NCBI RefSeq assembly: GCF_003254525.1 | Contig: NZ_QFYS01000006.1 | Coordinates: forward strand, 124,001-188,000 | DNA: 64,000 nucleotides | Direction of reading: 5' to 3' | From: Phenylobacterium kunshanense | Lineage (GTDB): Bacteria > Pseudomonadota > Alphaproteobacteria > Caulobacterales > Caulobacteraceae | In this document: positions 19,300 to 27,713 of the stretch, in pieces | Position numbering within the stretch: the first letter of the stretch is position 1 | How the letters are laid out: every line of letters begins with the position of its first letter | Notes under the pieces: model-generated | What the model was told of the DNA's origin: nothing | Seen by the model: the letters and a program-made list of their open reading frames with translations, nothing else | The model's database searches: none | Made by a program: the position numbers and the translations under genes

Positions 19300-19644
19300 G
19301 TGCGCGAAGACGGCAAGATCGACTATGTGGAACTGCCCGGCGGTGGCGATCTCCCGACGCTGAAGGCCTTCTATGGCCAGGCTTTCGGCTGGGTCTTCAC
19401 CGACTACGGCCCCAGCTATGCCGCCTTCCAGGAGGGCCTCGACGGCGGCTTCGACGCCGACCCCGCGGAGGCGACACGCGCGCCACTCGTGGTGCTCTAC
19501 GCCCACGACCTGGAGGCCATGGAGGCCAAGGTCCGCGCCGCTGGCGGCAAGATCACCCGGCCGATTTTCAGCTTCCCCGGCGGCCGCCGCTTCCACTTCG
19601 CCGACCCGGCGGGCAACGAGCTGGCGGTGTGGAGCGAGGGGTAG
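19300..19644 (+). CDS. VOC (glyoxalase/bleomycin-resistance fold) protein, SOS-boxed
   Basis: A 114-residue single-domain VOC protein. It has the start IDYVELPG, the FYGQAFGWVFTDYG helix-loop, the VLYAHDLEAMEAKVRAAGGKI segment and the C-terminal FHFADPAGNELAVWSE strand with the Glu metal ligand. The GTG start at 19300 is supported by GGGAGG at 19287-19292. Substrate is unknown; family members bind metals, act as glyoxalases or sequester bleomycin-like drugs. The LexA box directly upstream suggests expression after DNA damage. Confidence 0.85.
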   Translation: MREDGKIDYVELPGGGDLPTLKAFYGQAFGWVFTDYGPSYAAFQEGLDGGFDADPAEATRAPLVVLYAHDLEAMEAKVRAAGGKITRPIFSFPGGRRFHFADPAGNELAVWSEG

Positions 19645-19696
19645 ATCGCAACCCAAGATTGCTGCAGAATCGGACTATCGAGTTGGGGGCAATGCG

Positions 19697-20953
19697 TTGA
19701 GAATTCGCGACCTGCTTTTGGCGGCCATCGGCTGCGTGGCCATGGCTGGCGGCGCCGAGGCTGCGCCGTCGCTCGATCTTCCCCCGCCGGTCCAGGTGGC
19801 GCCGCTGGCGGCCGGGACGCGGGTCGAAGGAGCGAAGTTCGTCCGAGGCGCCTTCCAACTGAACGAAGGTGCAACCTGGGCCTACACAGGGTCGATACTC
19901 ACCTGCAGCCTCATTTCCAGCCCTCTTCGCTGGAACGCGGCGGACTGGGAGCTCGATCCTGCCCGGCTGGGGGCCGTCTTCCGCGAGGAGTCTGGGCAGG
20001 CGGGGTTCGCCAGCAGCCAGAACGTCAACCTGTTCGAGACGGGCCCGAGCTCTGAGCGCTATCAGGTCGCCGCACTCATCACGGGGATGGACGCTCGCCT
20101 GTGCAGCAATGTGGAGGCCAACCCCGTCGTCTACAGCGGTCGCATGCGGATGTCGGTCGAATGGCAGGTCTTCGACAGTGTGCGCCGGCAGATCGTCGCA
20201 CGCGTCCCCACCACGGCGGGCGGAGAGCAGAAGCGCTATACCTCGGACGGTGTCGAGCGCACGTTCTACGACGCCTTTCGCCAGAACGTCAGGGCCCTGC
20301 TGGCGTCTACTCAGTATCGGGAGCTGATGACGCAGCCCACGCAGGAGTCGAGCAGGCCCAGCCTCCCGCCCATGACTTTCGCTGCGCCGCCACCGGCGGT
20401 CCGCACCATCGCCAGCTCCGCCGGCGCCGTGGTCACGATCTTTGCGGGTGACGGCATGGGCAGTGGCTTCCTGATTGCCGGCGACGGCCTGCTGCTCACG
20501 AACCATCATGTGGTCGGAAGCGCCCGGTACGTGAAGGTGCGCTGGCCGGACGGCGGGGAAGGTGTTGGGGAAGTCTTGCGTTCCGACCCCGGTCGCGACG
20601 TGGCGCTGGTGCGAACCAGCGCGCCCCGGTCGTCGCCACTGGTTCTACGCACGTTGGCGCCACGGCTGGGCGAAGCTGTCTTCGTGGTCGGCACGCCGCT
20701 GGACCAGCGATTCCAGGGCTCGGTCACCAAGGGCGTGGTCTCAGCGACTCGCGTCTACGAAGGCCGCGCCTACATCCAGAGCGACGCGGTGGTGAACGGA
20801 GGCAACAGCGGCGGGCCTCTCCTCGACGAAGAGGGCTCCGTCGTCGGCATCACAGTGTCGGGAATGGAGATCGGCGGCGCGCCGGTGGGCATCAACCTCT
20901 TCATCCCCATCGATGACGCACTGCGCGCGCTGTCCCTGACGCCAAGCCGCTGA
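19697..20953 (+). CDS. Secreted trypsin-like serine protease (S1C-like)
   Basis: A 418-residue protein with a signal peptide (hydrophobic core about 6-18, likely cleavage after AEA at 22). An N-terminal region of ~210 residues of unknown fold follows, then a low-complexity Pro/Ser linker and a trypsin-like domain from about 238. The catalytic triad is visible: H271 in TNHHVV, D301 in GRDVALV, S371 in GGNSGGPL. No PDZ domain follows, unlike DegP. The TTG start at 19697 is chosen because it opens the signal peptide and has a GGGGG tract upstream; it is not certain. It is probably periplasmic or surface quality control. Confidence 0.82.
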   Translation: MRIRDLLLAAIGCVAMAGGAEAAPSLDLPPPVQVAPLAAGTRVEGAKFVRGAFQLNEGATWAYTGSILTCSLISSPLRWNAADWELDPARLGAVFREESGQAGFASSQNVNLFETGPSSERYQVAALITGMDARLCSNVEANPVVYSGRMRMSVEWQVFDSVRRQIVARVPTTAGGEQKRYTSDGVERTFYDAFRQNVRALLASTQYRELMTQPTQESSRPSLPPMTFAAPPPAVRTIASSAGAVVTIFAGDGMGSGFLIAGDGLLLTNHHVVGSARYVKVRWPDGGEGVGEVLRSDPGRDVALVRTSAPRSSPLVLRTLAPRLGEAVFVVGTPLDQRFQGSVTKGVVSATRVYEGRAYIQSDAVVNGGNSGGPLLDEEGSVVGITVSGMEIGGAPVGINLFIPIDDALRALSLTPSR

Positions 20954-20957
20954 ACCC

Positions 20958-21704
20958 TTAGCCCACCGGCGGCGGGTAGTGCGTCTCGCCGACCACCTCG
21001 GCGACCGTGATCTTGCGCCAGTCGAAGCCCTCCACGTCGCGGGTCTTCCGGGCGACGATGGTGGCGTGGCAGTAGAGCGCCGGCACGGGCCTGAAGCGCA
21101 GGTAGCGGTCGGCGTAGGCCGAGAAGCGCCCGACGATCGGGTTCTGCAGGGTGGCCTCGACGCACTCGAATCCCAGGGCCGGCGAGAACAGGGCCCTGAG
21201 GCCCATGTCGCTGAACTGGAAAAAATGCCAGGGCCGCTCGTGCGCCGAGTACGAGAAGTGGGTTTCGAGGAACAGCATCCCACCCGGCTTCAGGACCCTC
21301 GCGATCTCCTCGGCGACCACCCAGGGCATGGCCAGATGCTCGAACACCGCCGTCGAGAACACCACGTCGAAGCGCCCCTCCACCAGCTTCGACAGCCGGT
21401 GCGCGTCGCCCGCCACGTCCACATTGGGGCCGGGATAGTAGTCGAAGCCCACGTACTCGGCGTGCTTGAGCCTTTGCCTGAGGCCGTAGCTGCCGGTCAC
21501 CTCCCGACTGCCCACCTCCAGGATGCGCAAGCCCGGCCGGTCGCCCGCCTCGATCACGCGCTCCTGCAGCGCCTGGTGGGCGGTAAGGTCCGGCCTGGGG
21601 AGGTCCGGGATCAGGTAGGCGCGGTCCAGCCTCGGCCCCACCACCGAGAGGACAGCCCGGCGGACCCCGGACGCCACGCGTCGCACGAACGATCCCATGC
21701 CCAT
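20958..21704 (-). CDS. Class I SAM-dependent methyltransferase
   Basis: A 248-residue Methyltransf_11-type enzyme. The SAM motif LRILEVGSREVTGSYG is near residue 60, the acidic loop GFDYYPGPNVDVAGDAH follows, and DVVFSTAVFEHLAMPW and ARVLKPGGMLFLETHF are the later motifs. The basic N-terminus (FVRRVASGVRRAV) may bind nucleic acid or membrane, but the substrate is unknown. It converges on the protease gene with 4 bases between stops and is divergent from the YjbR gene. Confidence 0.85.
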   Translation of the reverse strand: MGMGSFVRRVASGVRRAVLSVVGPRLDRAYLIPDLPRPDLTAHQALQERVIEAGDRPGLRILEVGSREVTGSYGLRQRLKHAEYVGFDYYPGPNVDVAGDAHRLSKLVEGRFDVVFSTAVFEHLAMPWVVAEEIARVLKPGGMLFLETHFSYSAHERPWHFFQFSDMGLRALFSPALGFECVEATLQNPIVGRFSAYADRYLRFRPVPALYCHATIVARKTRDVEGFDWRKITVAEVVGETHYPPPVG

Positions 21705-21805
21705 GAGCCGGTAACTCCCATCTCCGCCGGTTCGGCGCCACCCCCGATTGACGCTGCGCGGGGCCAGCGCATGATCCTCGCCTCTCTATTTCAGGACGCC
21801 GCGCC

Positions 21806-22159
21806 ATGACCCGCGAGGAGGTCGCCGCCATCGCCCTGGCTTTCCCCGGCTGCGAGCAGGGGCTCAGCTACGGCCGCCCTTCCTTCAAGCTGAACGGCAA
21901 GTTCTTCACGCGCATCCGGGATGAGGACGACAGCCTGGTTCTGCTGGAAGTAGGCTTCGACGAGCGGGAGATGCTGATGGAGGCCGAGCCGCAGACCTTC
22001 CACATCACGCCGCACTACAAGGACTATCCGAGCGTCCTGGCGCGCATCGCGACCCTGGATCCCGGCTCATTCCGCGCCTTTCTCGAACGCCGCTTCCGCA
22101 AGATCGCGAAGAAGAGCGTGGTGAAGGCCTGGGAGGCCGAGCGACGCGTAACCGACTGA
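21806..22159 (+). CDS. MmcQ/YjbR family protein
   Basis: A 117-residue cytoplasmic protein of the MmcQ/YjbR (DUF419) family, which has a double-wing fold suspected of DNA or ligand binding. Visible blocks are AIALAFPGCEQGLSYGRPSFKLNGKFFTRI near the N-terminus, LLEVGFDEREMLMEAEP, FHITPHYKDYPSVLARI and a basic C-terminal helix with RRFRKIAKKSVVKAWE. Function in this organism is unknown. It stands alone between a divergent methyltransferase and the PEP-CTERM gene. Confidence 0.82.
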   Translation: MTREEVAAIALAFPGCEQGLSYGRPSFKLNGKFFTRIRDEDDSLVLLEVGFDEREMLMEAEPQTFHITPHYKDYPSVLARIATLDPGSFRAFLERRFRKIAKKSVVKAWEAERRVTD

Positions 22160-22223
22160 CCCACCCACGATACGTCAGGACCCCCTTTCAGGGGATGCCC
22201 GGATCACGGAGGTGCGCTTGTCT

Positions 22224-22246
22224 GCCACCACCAAACGGGTGGTGGC
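22224..22246 (+). promoter_or_regulatory. Perfect 9-bp hairpin abutting a ribosome binding site
   Basis: GCCACCACC (22224-22232) pairs with GGTGGTGGC (22238-22246) over a 5-base loop. The Shine-Dalgarno GGAGG begins at the very next base (22247), ahead of the GTG start of the PEP-CTERM gene at 22257. Its position suggests translational or mRNA stability control; role inferred. Confidence 0.45.
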
Positions 22247-22256
22247 GGAGGTGACT

Positions 22257-22955
22257 GTGAGACCTTTCTTTACCCTGGCGCTCGCTGGAGCTGCATGTTG
22301 CCTAGCGGGAGGCGCCCAAGCGGCAAACCTGCTGACCAACGGCGGTTTCGAGGAGGGGCCGGCCCTCAACTTCGGGACCTATTACCGTGGCCCCCTGACG
22401 CCGACAGGTTGGAGCGCCCTGCCCGGCTACACCCCGCCCGACATCCTCAGCAGCGCCTATGTCCAGACCGGCGCTGGATTTGCGCAGTTGCTCTCGGCGC
22501 ACGGTGGAAACCGGTATCTCGATACGAACAGCGCCAGCCCGACGGGCGGCCTCTATCAGGACATTTCCGGACTCACACCCGGCAGCCTCCTCACCATGAG
22601 CTTCTGGTCCGGGCGATGGGCGCAGAACAGCTCCGGCACACTAGTGGCGAGCCTGATGGATGGCGCAACCGTACTTGGCAGCACGACGGTCACCCTACCG
22701 TATGCACCTGGCGCCACCAGCGCGACATGGACCGAGTATGTCGTGACGGCGATCGCGCCGACCTCAGGAACCGTACGCGTTCAGTTCATCGGCGCCAGTG
22801 GCTCCACGGCGCGCGGGGCGCCCGCGCTGGATGACGTTTCCCTCACCGCGGCTGGGGCCGCAGTCCCGGAGCCGCAAGCCTGGGCCTTGATGATCCTGGG
22901 GTTCGGGTTGGCGGGGAGCGCTCTACGCGGACGGCCGACAGCGGCGGACGCCTAG
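22257..22955 (+). CDS. PEPxxWA-CTERM sorted surface protein
   Basis: A 232-residue secreted protein. The signal peptide is RPFFTLALAGAACCLAGGAQA, and the mature start NLLTNGGFEEG resembles the first strand of DUF642-type galactose-binding beta sandwiches. The C-terminus has the sorting signal VPEPQAWALMILGFGLAGSALR: PEP motif, hydrophobic helix, basic tail. It should be cleaved by an exosortase at the membrane. The GTG at 22257 is preferred over an upstream GTG at 22212 because GGAGG lies 5 bases ahead and the leader then has a normal length. Its stop shares CTAG with the next gene. Confidence 0.8.
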   Translation: MRPFFTLALAGAACCLAGGAQAANLLTNGGFEEGPALNFGTYYRGPLTPTGWSALPGYTPPDILSSAYVQTGAGFAQLLSAHGGNRYLDTNSASPTGGLYQDISGLTPGSLLTMSFWSGRWAQNSSGTLVASLMDGATVLGSTTVTLPYAPGATSATWTEYVVTAIAPTSGTVRVQFIGASGSTARGAPALDDVSLTAAGAAVPEPQAWALMILGFGLAGSALRGRPTAADA

Positions 22956-23176
22956 AACTCGTCCTCGATCGAGGCGCGGAAGTTCTCGAACACCTCGGCG
23001 GCGTGCTGCTCGGGCGGGAGCGGCGGCTCGGGCGCCGCGGCGGGCGAGGCTTCGGACATCGCCAGCCGCCCCACGACCGCGCCGTGCTGCACCAGCACCA
23101 GTTCGTCGCCCGCCGACAGGCCGGCGAGCAGGGCCGCGATCTTGGGCGGCAGGTCGTCGAGGTCGAGCTGAGCCAT
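22952..23176 (-). CDS. Small hypothetical protein, antitoxin-like strand pattern
   Basis: A 74-residue acidic protein with LPPKIAALLAGLSAGDELVLVQHGAVVGRLA, then a Pro/Ala linker and an amphipathic C-terminus (VFENFRASIEDEF). The central strand-turn-strand, a hydrophobic segment followed by GxVVGRL, recalls Phd/YefM-type antitoxins, but no toxin gene is adjacent. The start MAQLDLDD at 23176 is chosen because it opens the conserved-looking part. It is divergent from ubiD with 44 bases between starts. Confidence 0.5.
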   Translation of the reverse strand: MAQLDLDDLPPKIAALLAGLSAGDELVLVQHGAVVGRLAMSEASPAAAPEPPLPPEQHAAEVFENFRASIEDEF

Positions 23177-23220
23177 GGCCCATCCTAGACCGGTTCCGCG
23201 GGCGCGGGTAAACCGCGCGC

Positions 23221-24747
23221 ATGGCATATCGGTCGCTGCGCGAATTCCTCGACAAGCTGGAGGCGGCCGGGGAACTGGTGCGCGTCTCCGAGCCCGTCTC
23301 GTCCGTCCTCGAGATGACCGAGATCCAGCGGCGCCTGCTGGCGACCGGCGGGCCCGCCGTGCTGTTCGAGAACGTCACGCGCGCCGACGGCGAGCGCTCG
23401 TCGATGCCCTGCCTGGTGAACCTCTTCGGCACGGTGAAACGCGTGGCCATGGGCGTCACCCTGGAGGGCAAGGAACGCACCACCGCCGGCGAGCTGCGGG
23501 AGGTGGGCGAGCTGCTGGCCTTCCTTCGCCAGCCCGAGCCGCCCCGCGGCCTGAAGGACGCCTGGGACATGCTGCCCCTGGCCAAGACGGTGATGGGCAT
23601 GCGCCCGCAGGTCCGGAAGTCCGGCCCGGTGCAGGAGGTCGTGCTGAAGGGCGACCAGATCGACCTCACCAAGCTGCCGATCCAGACCTGCTGGCCGGGC
23701 GAACCGGCGCCGCTGATCACCTGGCCGCTGGTGGTCACCAAGGGCCCGTCCGAGGCGCGCGAGGACGACTACAACCTCGGCATCTATCGCATGCAGGTGC
23801 TGGACCGGAACCGCACCATCATGCGCTGGCTGGCGCACCGCGGCGGCGCCCAGCACCACCAGCGCTGGAAGAAGTCGGGCAAGCGCGAGCCCCTGCCGGC
23901 CTGCGCGGTCATCGGCGCCGACCCGGGCACGATACTGGCCGCCGTGACGCCCGTTCCCGACACCCTGTCCGAGTACCAGTTCGCCGGCCTCCTGCGGGGC
24001 GCCAAGCTGGACCTCGTCCCGGCCAAGACCGTGCCCCTGATGGTCCCGGCCCAGGCCGAGATCGTGCTGGAGGGCCTGGTCCACCTCGACGAGTACGCCG
24101 ACGAGGGCCCCTACGGCGATCACACCGGCTACTACAACAGCGTGGAGAAGTTCCCGGTCTTCGAGGTGACCGCGGTCACCATGCGCAAGGCCCCCATCTA
24201 CCTGACCACCTTCACCGGACGGCCGCCTGACGAGCCGAGCGTGCTGGGCGAGGCGCTGAACGAGGTCTTCATCCCCCTGATCCGCCAGCAGTTCCCGGAA
24301 ATCGTGGACTTCTGGCTGCCCCCCGAGGGCTGCAGCTATCGCATCGCCGTGGTGTCGATGAAGAAGGCCTACCCCGGCCACGCCAAGCGCGTGATGATGG
24401 GCGTCTGGAGCTATCTTCGGCAGTTCATGTATACGAAGTGGGTGATCGTCGTGGACGACGATATCGACGCCCGCGACTGGAAGGACGTCATGTGGGCGAT
24501 CTCCACCCGCATGGATCCGGCCCGCGACATCACCGTAGTCGAGAACACGCCGATCGACTACCTCGACTTCGCCTCGCCCGAGAGCGGCCTGGGTTCGAAG
24601 ATCGGCCTCGACGCCACCAACAAATGGCCGCCCGAGACCCACCGCGAGTGGGGCGAGAAGCTCGGCATGGACCAGGCCGTCATCGACACGGTGACCGAGA
24701 AGTGGTCCAGGCTGGGCCTGCCCGGCGACGGCCGGCCGGTCGGCTAG
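23221..24747 (+). CDS. ubiD: UbiD family decarboxylase
   Basis: A 508-residue prenylated-FMN-dependent decarboxylase, expected to remove the carboxyl group of 4-hydroxy-3-polyprenylbenzoate in ubiquinone synthesis. Signature blocks include [28 protein letters not shown] (with the catalytic Arg), [24 protein letters not shown] (acidic residue and metal/prFMN site), [17 protein letters not shown] and [15 protein letters not shown]. The prFMN synthase UbiX is not in this window. The next gene is a MAPEG protein 7 bases downstream, so the two may be cotranscribed. Confidence 0.94.
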   Translation: MAYRSLREFLDKLEAAGELVRVSEPVSSVLEMTEIQRRLLATGGPAVLFENVTRADGERSSMPCLVNLFGTVKRVAMGVTLEGKERTTAGELREVGELLAFLRQPEPPRGLKDAWDMLPLAKTVMGMRPQVRKSGPVQEVVLKGDQIDLTKLPIQTCWPGEPAPLITWPLVVTKGPSEAREDDYNLGIYRMQVLDRNRTIMRWLAHRGGAQHHQRWKKSGKREPLPACAVIGADPGTILAAVTPVPDTLSEYQFAGLLRGAKLDLVPAKTVPLMVPAQAEIVLEGLVHLDEYADEGPYGDHTGYYNSVEKFPVFEVTAVTMRKAPIYLTTFTGRPPDEPSVLGEALNEVFIPLIRQQFPEIVDFWLPPEGCSYRIAVVSMKKAYPGHAKRVMMGVWSYLRQFMYTKWVIVVDDDIDARDWKDVMWAISTRMDPARDITVVENTPIDYLDFASPESGLGSKIGLDATNKWPPETHREWGEKLGMDQAVIDTVTEKWSRLGLPGDGRPVG

Positions 24748-24754
24748 GAGAGAC

Positions 24755-25162
24755 ATGCTGTTGGACCCGCTGGCTTCCGCCCATGCCGCCGCCCTCTGGG
24801 CCGGCCTGCACGTCATCCTGCTGCTGGTGCTCTCCGTGCTGGTCACCCGTCAGCGCCGCAAGCACCAGGTCGAGATCGGCGATGGCGGCGTGCCCGCCCT
24901 GACCCAGGCGATCCGCGCCTTCGGCAATGCGACGGAGTATGTCCCCACCGCCCTGGCGGGCCTGGCCCTGCTGGCGCTGGTGGGCGCCCTGCCGCTGCTG
25001 ATCCACGCCGTCGGCCTGACGCTGTTCGTGGGTCGCGTGCTGCACGGTTTCGGCCTCTCGCGCAGCATCGCGGCGACCTGGCCCCGCGCCGTCGGCGTGC
25101 TGGCCACCTGGATCGCCTACGTGGCCATGGCTGCGTCACTGTTGTTCTACGCCTTCCCTTAG
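24755..25162 (+). CDS. MAPEG family membrane protein
   Basis: A 135-residue four-helix inner membrane protein of the MAPEG family (membrane-associated proteins in eicosanoid and glutathione metabolism). The diagnostic central segment RAFGNATEYVPTALAGLALL and LTLFVGRVLHGFGLSRS are present. Some bacterial members conjugate glutathione to lipophilic electrophiles; this one's substrate is unknown. It follows ubiD by 7 bases on the same strand. A second, more divergent MAPEG gene is at 57755. Confidence 0.88.
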   Translation: MLLDPLASAHAAALWAGLHVILLLVLSVLVTRQRRKHQVEIGDGGVPALTQAIRAFGNATEYVPTALAGLALLALVGALPLLIHAVGLTLFVGRVLHGFGLSRSIAATWPRAVGVLATWIAYVAMAASLLFYAFP

Positions 25163-25199
25163 GGTTGTTCCGACGGCTCCGGTCGGCCATATCCGGGCC

Positions 25200-26531
25200 A
25201 TGGACGAAAACCTGCTGAACGACGTCGTGGCCGCCGCCCTCAAGGCGGGCGCCGACGCCGCCGAAGCCGTGGGCGCCGAGCGCCGCAGCCTCTCGATCTC
25301 CGTGCGCATGGGCGAGCTGGAAGAGGTGGAGCGCGAGGAGTCTCGCGACCTCGGCCTGCGCGTCTTCGTCGGCCAGCGGCAGGCCACCGTCTCCGGCTCC
25401 GACGTTTCGCCCGAGGCCCGCGCCAAGCTGGTCGAGCGCGCCGTCGCCATGGCCCGGCTCGCGCCGGAAGACCCCTACGCCAGCCTCGCCGATCCCGACC
25501 GGCTGGCGCGCGGCCCGCTGCCCGACCTCGACCTCTTCGACCCGACCGAGCCCTCGGCCGAAGCGCTGGAGGACCGCGCCCGGGCCGCCGAGGCGGCCGC
25601 CCGCGCCGCGCCCAAGGTCACCAACACCGACGGCGCCAGCGGTTCCTGGTCGTCCTCCCAGTGGACGATGGTCACCAGCGGCGGGTTCCGCGGCGTGCAC
25701 CGCGCCTCGGGATTCTCCATCGGCGCCTCGGCCATCGCCAGCGACGGCGGCGGCATGGAGACCGGCTACGACGGTCGCTCGGCCCGCTGGCAATCCGACC
25801 TGCCGAGCCCCGAGAGCCTCGGCGCGGAGGCGGGGCGGCGCGCCGCGTCCCGACTCGGCGCGCGCAAGATCGCTTCCACCACCGCCCCGGTGATCTTCGA
25901 GAACCGCCTGGCCGGCTCGCTGATGAGCCCGTTCATCGGCGCCATCTCCGGCCCCTCCATCGCCCGCGGGGTCTCGTTCCTGAAGGACCGGCTGGGCCAG
26001 CAGATCTTCGCCAAGGGCGTCGTCATCCGCGACGACCCGCATCGGCTGCGGGGCCTCGGCTCCTCGCCCTTTGACGACGAGGGCGTCGCCAACGCGCCGG
26101 TGAACCTCATTGACGACGGCGTGCTCACCACCTGGCTGCTCAACACCGCCTCGGCCCGCCAGCTCGGCCTTTCCACCACCGGCCACGCCTCGCGCGGCCT
26201 CGCCGGCCCGCCCGGCGTCTCGACCTCCAACCTCACGTTCCAGCCGAGGGACAGGGACCAAGCGGGGCTGATGAAGGACGCCGGCGCCGGCCTGCTCGTC
26301 ACCTCCATGTTCGGCCCCTCGCTCAACGCCAACACCGGCGACTGGTCGGTGGGCTGCTCGGGCTTCTGGTTCGAGAACGGCGAGATCGCCTATCCGGTCA
26401 GCGAGATCACCGTCGCCGGCAACCTGTTGGAGATCTTCAGCCGCGTCGTCCCCGGCTCCGATCTGGAGATTCGCGGCGCCGCCAACGCCCCCTCGCTGCT
26501 GATCGACGCCCTCGCCATCGCGGGACGCTGA
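25200..26531 (+). CDS. pmbA: Metalloprotease regulatory subunit TldE/PmbA
   Basis: The 443-residue partner of TldD in the heterodimeric TldD/E protease. As expected for this subunit the HExxxH zinc motif is absent. Conserved PmbA blocks are RSLSISVRMGELEEVEREESRDLGLRV, GFSIGASAIA, PVIFENRLAGSLMSPF, GSSPFDDEGV, VLTTWLLNTASARQLGL, GLLVTSMFG and VGCSGFWFENGEIAYPVSEITVAGNL. In the complex the TldE chain lines the substrate tunnel. It leads a run pmbA-cysQ-DUF4170 with very short gaps. Confidence 0.94.
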   Translation: MDENLLNDVVAAALKAGADAAEAVGAERRSLSISVRMGELEEVEREESRDLGLRVFVGQRQATVSGSDVSPEARAKLVERAVAMARLAPEDPYASLADPDRLARGPLPDLDLFDPTEPSAEALEDRARAAEAAARAAPKVTNTDGASGSWSSSQWTMVTSGGFRGVHRASGFSIGASAIASDGGGMETGYDGRSARWQSDLPSPESLGAEAGRRAASRLGARKIASTTAPVIFENRLAGSLMSPFIGAISGPSIARGVSFLKDRLGQQIFAKGVVIRDDPHRLRGLGSSPFDDEGVANAPVNLIDDGVLTTWLLNTASARQLGLSTTGHASRGLAGPPGVSTSNLTFQPRDRDQAGLMKDAGAGLLVTSMFGPSLNANTGDWSVGCSGFWFENGEIAYPVSEITVAGNLLEIFSRVVPGSDLEIRGAANAPSLLIDALAIAGR

Positions 26532-26536
26532 CCAAG

Positions 26537-27331
26537 TTGGCGGTCGACGACGACCTGACGCTGATCCTGGACGCCGCCCGCGAAGCCGGCGACCTCGCCC
26601 GCACGATCCGCCGCCAGGGCCTGGAGATCGAATACAAGGAAGACGACGGCACCCCGGTCACCAACGCCGACCTCGCCGCCGACTCGCTTCTCACCCAGCG
26701 CCTGCGCGCCGCCCGCCCCGGCTATGGCTGGCTGTCCGAGGAGACCGCCGACGATCACGGCCGCCTCGCCCACCAGCGCATCTTCGTCGTCGATCCGATC
26801 GACGGCACCCGCGCCTTCCTGAAGGGCCGCCCCTGGTGGTCCGTGGCGATCGCGGTGGTGGAAGACGGCCTGCCGGTCGCCGGCGTGGTCTTCGCCCCGG
26901 AGCTGGACGAGGCCTATGCCGCGGCCGCCGGCGCCGGCGCCACCCGCAACGGCCTGCCGATCCGCCCCAGCGAGACGATGGCGCTGGAGAATTGCCGCAT
27001 GGTCGGCGACACCCTGGTCTTCGAGCACTGGTCCTGGCCCACGCCCTGGCCCGCCATGCAGGTCGAGCAGCGCAGCTCCACCGCCCTGCGCATGTGCCTG
27101 GTGGCCGCCGGCGACTTCGACGCCGCCGTGGCCCCGGTGCGCAAGTCTGACTGGGACGTCGCCGCCGGCGATCTGATCGCCCGCGAGGCCGGCTGCTTCG
27201 TCGGCGATCACACCGGATCGGCCTTCCGCTACAACGCCCCCCGCCCCTCGCAGGCCAGCCTCATCTGTGCGACCCCTGGTCTCGCCCCATTGATCCTGGA
27301 GCGCGTCCGGCATATGGGCGCGCGCAATTGA
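26537..27331 (+). CDS. cysQ: CysQ/inositol monophosphatase family phosphatase
   Basis: A 264-residue Mg-dependent phosphatase of the IMPase superfamily. The metal and phosphate motifs are clear: EDDGTPVTNADLAAD, GYGWLSEETADD, VVDPIDGTRAF and SDWDVAAGDLIAREAG. Among family members CysQ hydrolyses 3'-phosphoadenosine 5'-phosphate; position next to pmbA and DUF4170 matches the alphaproteobacterial genes annotated as cysQ. The TTG start at 26537 lies 5 bases after the pmbA stop. An ATG-based alternative is not evident nearby. Confidence 0.85.
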   Translation: MAVDDDLTLILDAAREAGDLARTIRRQGLEIEYKEDDGTPVTNADLAADSLLTQRLRAARPGYGWLSEETADDHGRLAHQRIFVVDPIDGTRAFLKGRPWWSVAIAVVEDGLPVAGVVFAPELDEAYAAAAGAGATRNGLPIRPSETMALENCRMVGDTLVFEHWSWPTPWPAMQVEQRSSTALRMCLVAAGDFDAAVAPVRKSDWDVAAGDLIAREAGCFVGDHTGSAFRYNAPRPSQASLICATPGLAPLILERVRHMGARN

Positions 27332-27354
27332 TTTCAGCTGAAACGACCTCACAC

Positions 27355-27585
27355 ATGCCCAGCACCGAACTCCTCCACCTCGTCATCGGCGGCGAACTGA
27401 AGTCCCTCGACGGTCCGCCCGAGTTCAAGGACTTCTCCAAGATCGACTTCGCCGGCGCCTACGGCAGCTACGAAGAGGCCGTCCGCGCCTGGCGCGCCAA
27501 GGCCCAGGCCACCGTCGACAACGCCCTGGTCCGCTACTTCATCCTCCACGCCCACAAGCTGCTGACCCCGGGCGCGGACGACTAG
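27355..27585 (+). CDS. DUF4170 small protein
   Basis: A 76-residue cytoplasmic protein of the DUF4170 family: ELLHLVIGGELKSLDGPPEFKDF, DFAGAYGSYEEAVRAWRAKAQATVDNA and RYFILHAHKLL. The family is short, alphaproteobacterial and uncharacterised, but is repeatedly found beside cysQ and lipid A genes. I take the ATG at 27355. An in-frame TTG at 27328 overlaps the cysQ stop and would add nine residues. The message probably continues from cysQ. Confidence 0.82.
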   Translation: MPSTELLHLVIGGELKSLDGPPEFKDFSKIDFAGAYGSYEEAVRAWRAKAQATVDNALVRYFILHAHKLLTPGADD

Positions 27586-27599
27586 GAGCGCCGAAGATG

Positions 27600-27705
27600 C
27601 TCCCCCTTGGGGGAGCTCCTGCGAAGCAGGAGAGGGGGGTTCATCAGCGGCCTCTGCGGCGGAACCCCCTCCACCACTTCGTGGTCCCCCTCCCCCTGCG
27701 GGGAG
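27600..27705. repeat. Palindrome-rich repetitive extragenic element
   Basis: Four short palindromes follow one another: 27600-27615 (CTCCCCC-TT-GGGGGAG), 27616-27632 (CTCCTGC-GAA-GCAGGAG), 27673-27685 (ACCAC-TTC-GTGGT) and 27690-27705 (CTCCCC-CTGC-GGGGAG). GGGGGGTT and AACCCCCT frame the middle. Its compound structure is like the REP/BIME-type extragenic repeats of Caulobacterales. It fills the gap between DUF4170 and the phosphatase; I found no second copy in the window. Confidence 0.65.
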
Positions 27706-27713
27706 GATCTCGC

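Noticed and set aside
27600-27705. CRISPR array
   Set aside because: The palindromes differ from one another and there are no equal spacers; it is a compound extragenic repeat.
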